Shown one piece after another: positions 63,841 to 64,000 of a stretch of 64,000 nucleotides of DNA. Where the stretch lies: NCBI GenBank assembly GCA_958295825.1, contig OY282375.1, positions 372,001-436,000 of the forward strand, written 5' to 3'. Both the position numbers and the translations under genes were made by a program. The number at the start of each line of letters is the position of its first letter. The first letter of the stretch is position 1. The notes beneath the pieces are model-generated. The model made no database searches and had not been told where the DNA came from. It saw only the letters and a program-made list of their open reading frames with translations. This DNA is from an uncultured Candidatus Entotheonella sp. Lineage in GTDB: Bacteria > Tectomicrobia > Entotheonellia > Entotheonellales > Entotheonellaceae.

Positions 63841-64000
63841 AATTGAGGGGAATTCAACCCTCAATCCAGATCAGCCAAGTGGAGGTGGACACGTGGCGCG
63901 AAGAATCCTCAGCGACTCGCAATGGGCACGCGTGGCGCTATTGCTACCTGGAAAGAACGGCGACCCAGGACGCTCCGCAAGAGACAATCGGGAGTTCCTC
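63841..64000 (+). mobile_element. start of another IS5-family element of the second type (runs off the window)
   Basis: From AATTGAGGGGAATTCAACCC on, it matches the transposase-proximal end of the element at 51768-52619. The outermost about 36 bp, including the GGGCCTGTTGACA repeat, are missing, and unrelated sequence (TTAGTCTCGA) precedes. This copy has therefore lost one end unless it was reshaped by a nearby deletion. Confidence 0.85.
63893..64000 (+). CDS. IS5-family transposase of the second type, 5' part
   Basis: GTG 63893 with GGAGG upstream (63881-63885) opens ARRILSDSQWARVALLLPGK, then NGDPGRSARDNREFL to the window edge, closely matching the first ORF of the element at 51768-52619. 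Confidence 0.85.
   Translation, partial: MARRILSDSQWARVALLLPGKNGDPGRSARDNREFL

Overview
The window looks like one piece of chromosome from a high-GC, Gram-negative, aerobic or facultative bacterium that has been heavily colonised by mobile DNA. Gram-negative character is supported by a TonB-type energy transducer, a porin remnant, a lipoprotein and a LolCDE/Att-like exporter. The mixture of genes (PQQ alcohol dehydrogenase, LLM flavin oxidoreductase, Rv2466c- and Rv2258c-like enzymes, larBC, a hemE-hemH-hemY block) does not point to a well-studied lineage. A deep-branching environmental phylum such as Tectomicrobia, Rokubacteria or a Desulfobacterota relative is a guess, not a demonstration. 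No tRNA or rRNA gene was recognised.

1-31 kb. A housekeeping block runs rightward: hrcA (own sigma70-type promoter), prmA, rsmE, purH, [mobile DNA], purD, a PII gene, a tonB-like gene, a RecQ-phosphoribosyltransferase/DprA pair, gpsA, larB, larC, a PIG-L deacetylase, a three-gene biotin-dependent acyl-CoA carboxylase (CT, BC, BCCP), an alpha/beta hydrolase, a PQQ-cytochrome alcohol dehydrogenase flanked by two near-identical coiled-coil/TM genes, hemE-hemH-hemY and a small lipoprotein. The purH-purD junction holds an IS5-family element inserted exactly in the purH stop codon, a methyltransferase gene fragment, and a 2.55-kb IS1595-like element carrying a decayed methyltransferase/nuclease gene. 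A second copy of the same IS5 element sits in the last codons of the lipoprotein gene.

30.8-39.1 kb. An amidase gene is cut off by a complete TniR-TniA-TniB-type transposon (31969-35742). This abuts an inverted, decayed relative (35743-37303), which abuts the right part of a second IS1595-like methyltransferase element (37304-39043). The structure is nested.

39.1-52.6 kb. Leftward genes encode an AttH-like lipocalin, an FtsX-like permease, its ATPase and a methyltransferase. Rightward genes encode an Rv2466c-like thioredoxin-fold protein, a Uma2 gene broken by a MITE, and an LLM-class oxidoreductase. Then come an OLD-like AAA/TOPRIM gene, the stump of a type I-E-like CRISPR array, an IS630 relic and two IS5-family elements placed end to end.

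52.6-64 kb. A sigma54 promoter match precedes a nitrate assimilation operon: NarK-type transporter, NirB-NirD fusion, a DmsB-DmsC-like electron-transfer fusion, and a molybdopterin nitrate reductase, followed by a broken alginate-export-type porin. The last 2 kb hold IS debris, an EVE-like-domain gene and the start of another IS5-family element.

Most likely novelty: the RecQ-PRTase/DprA pair, the IS1595-like elements with a methyltransferase-nuclease passenger, the coiled-coil/TM gene pair bracketing a PQQ dehydrogenase with a lanthanide-type motif, and the Cys-rich ferrochelatase N-terminus.
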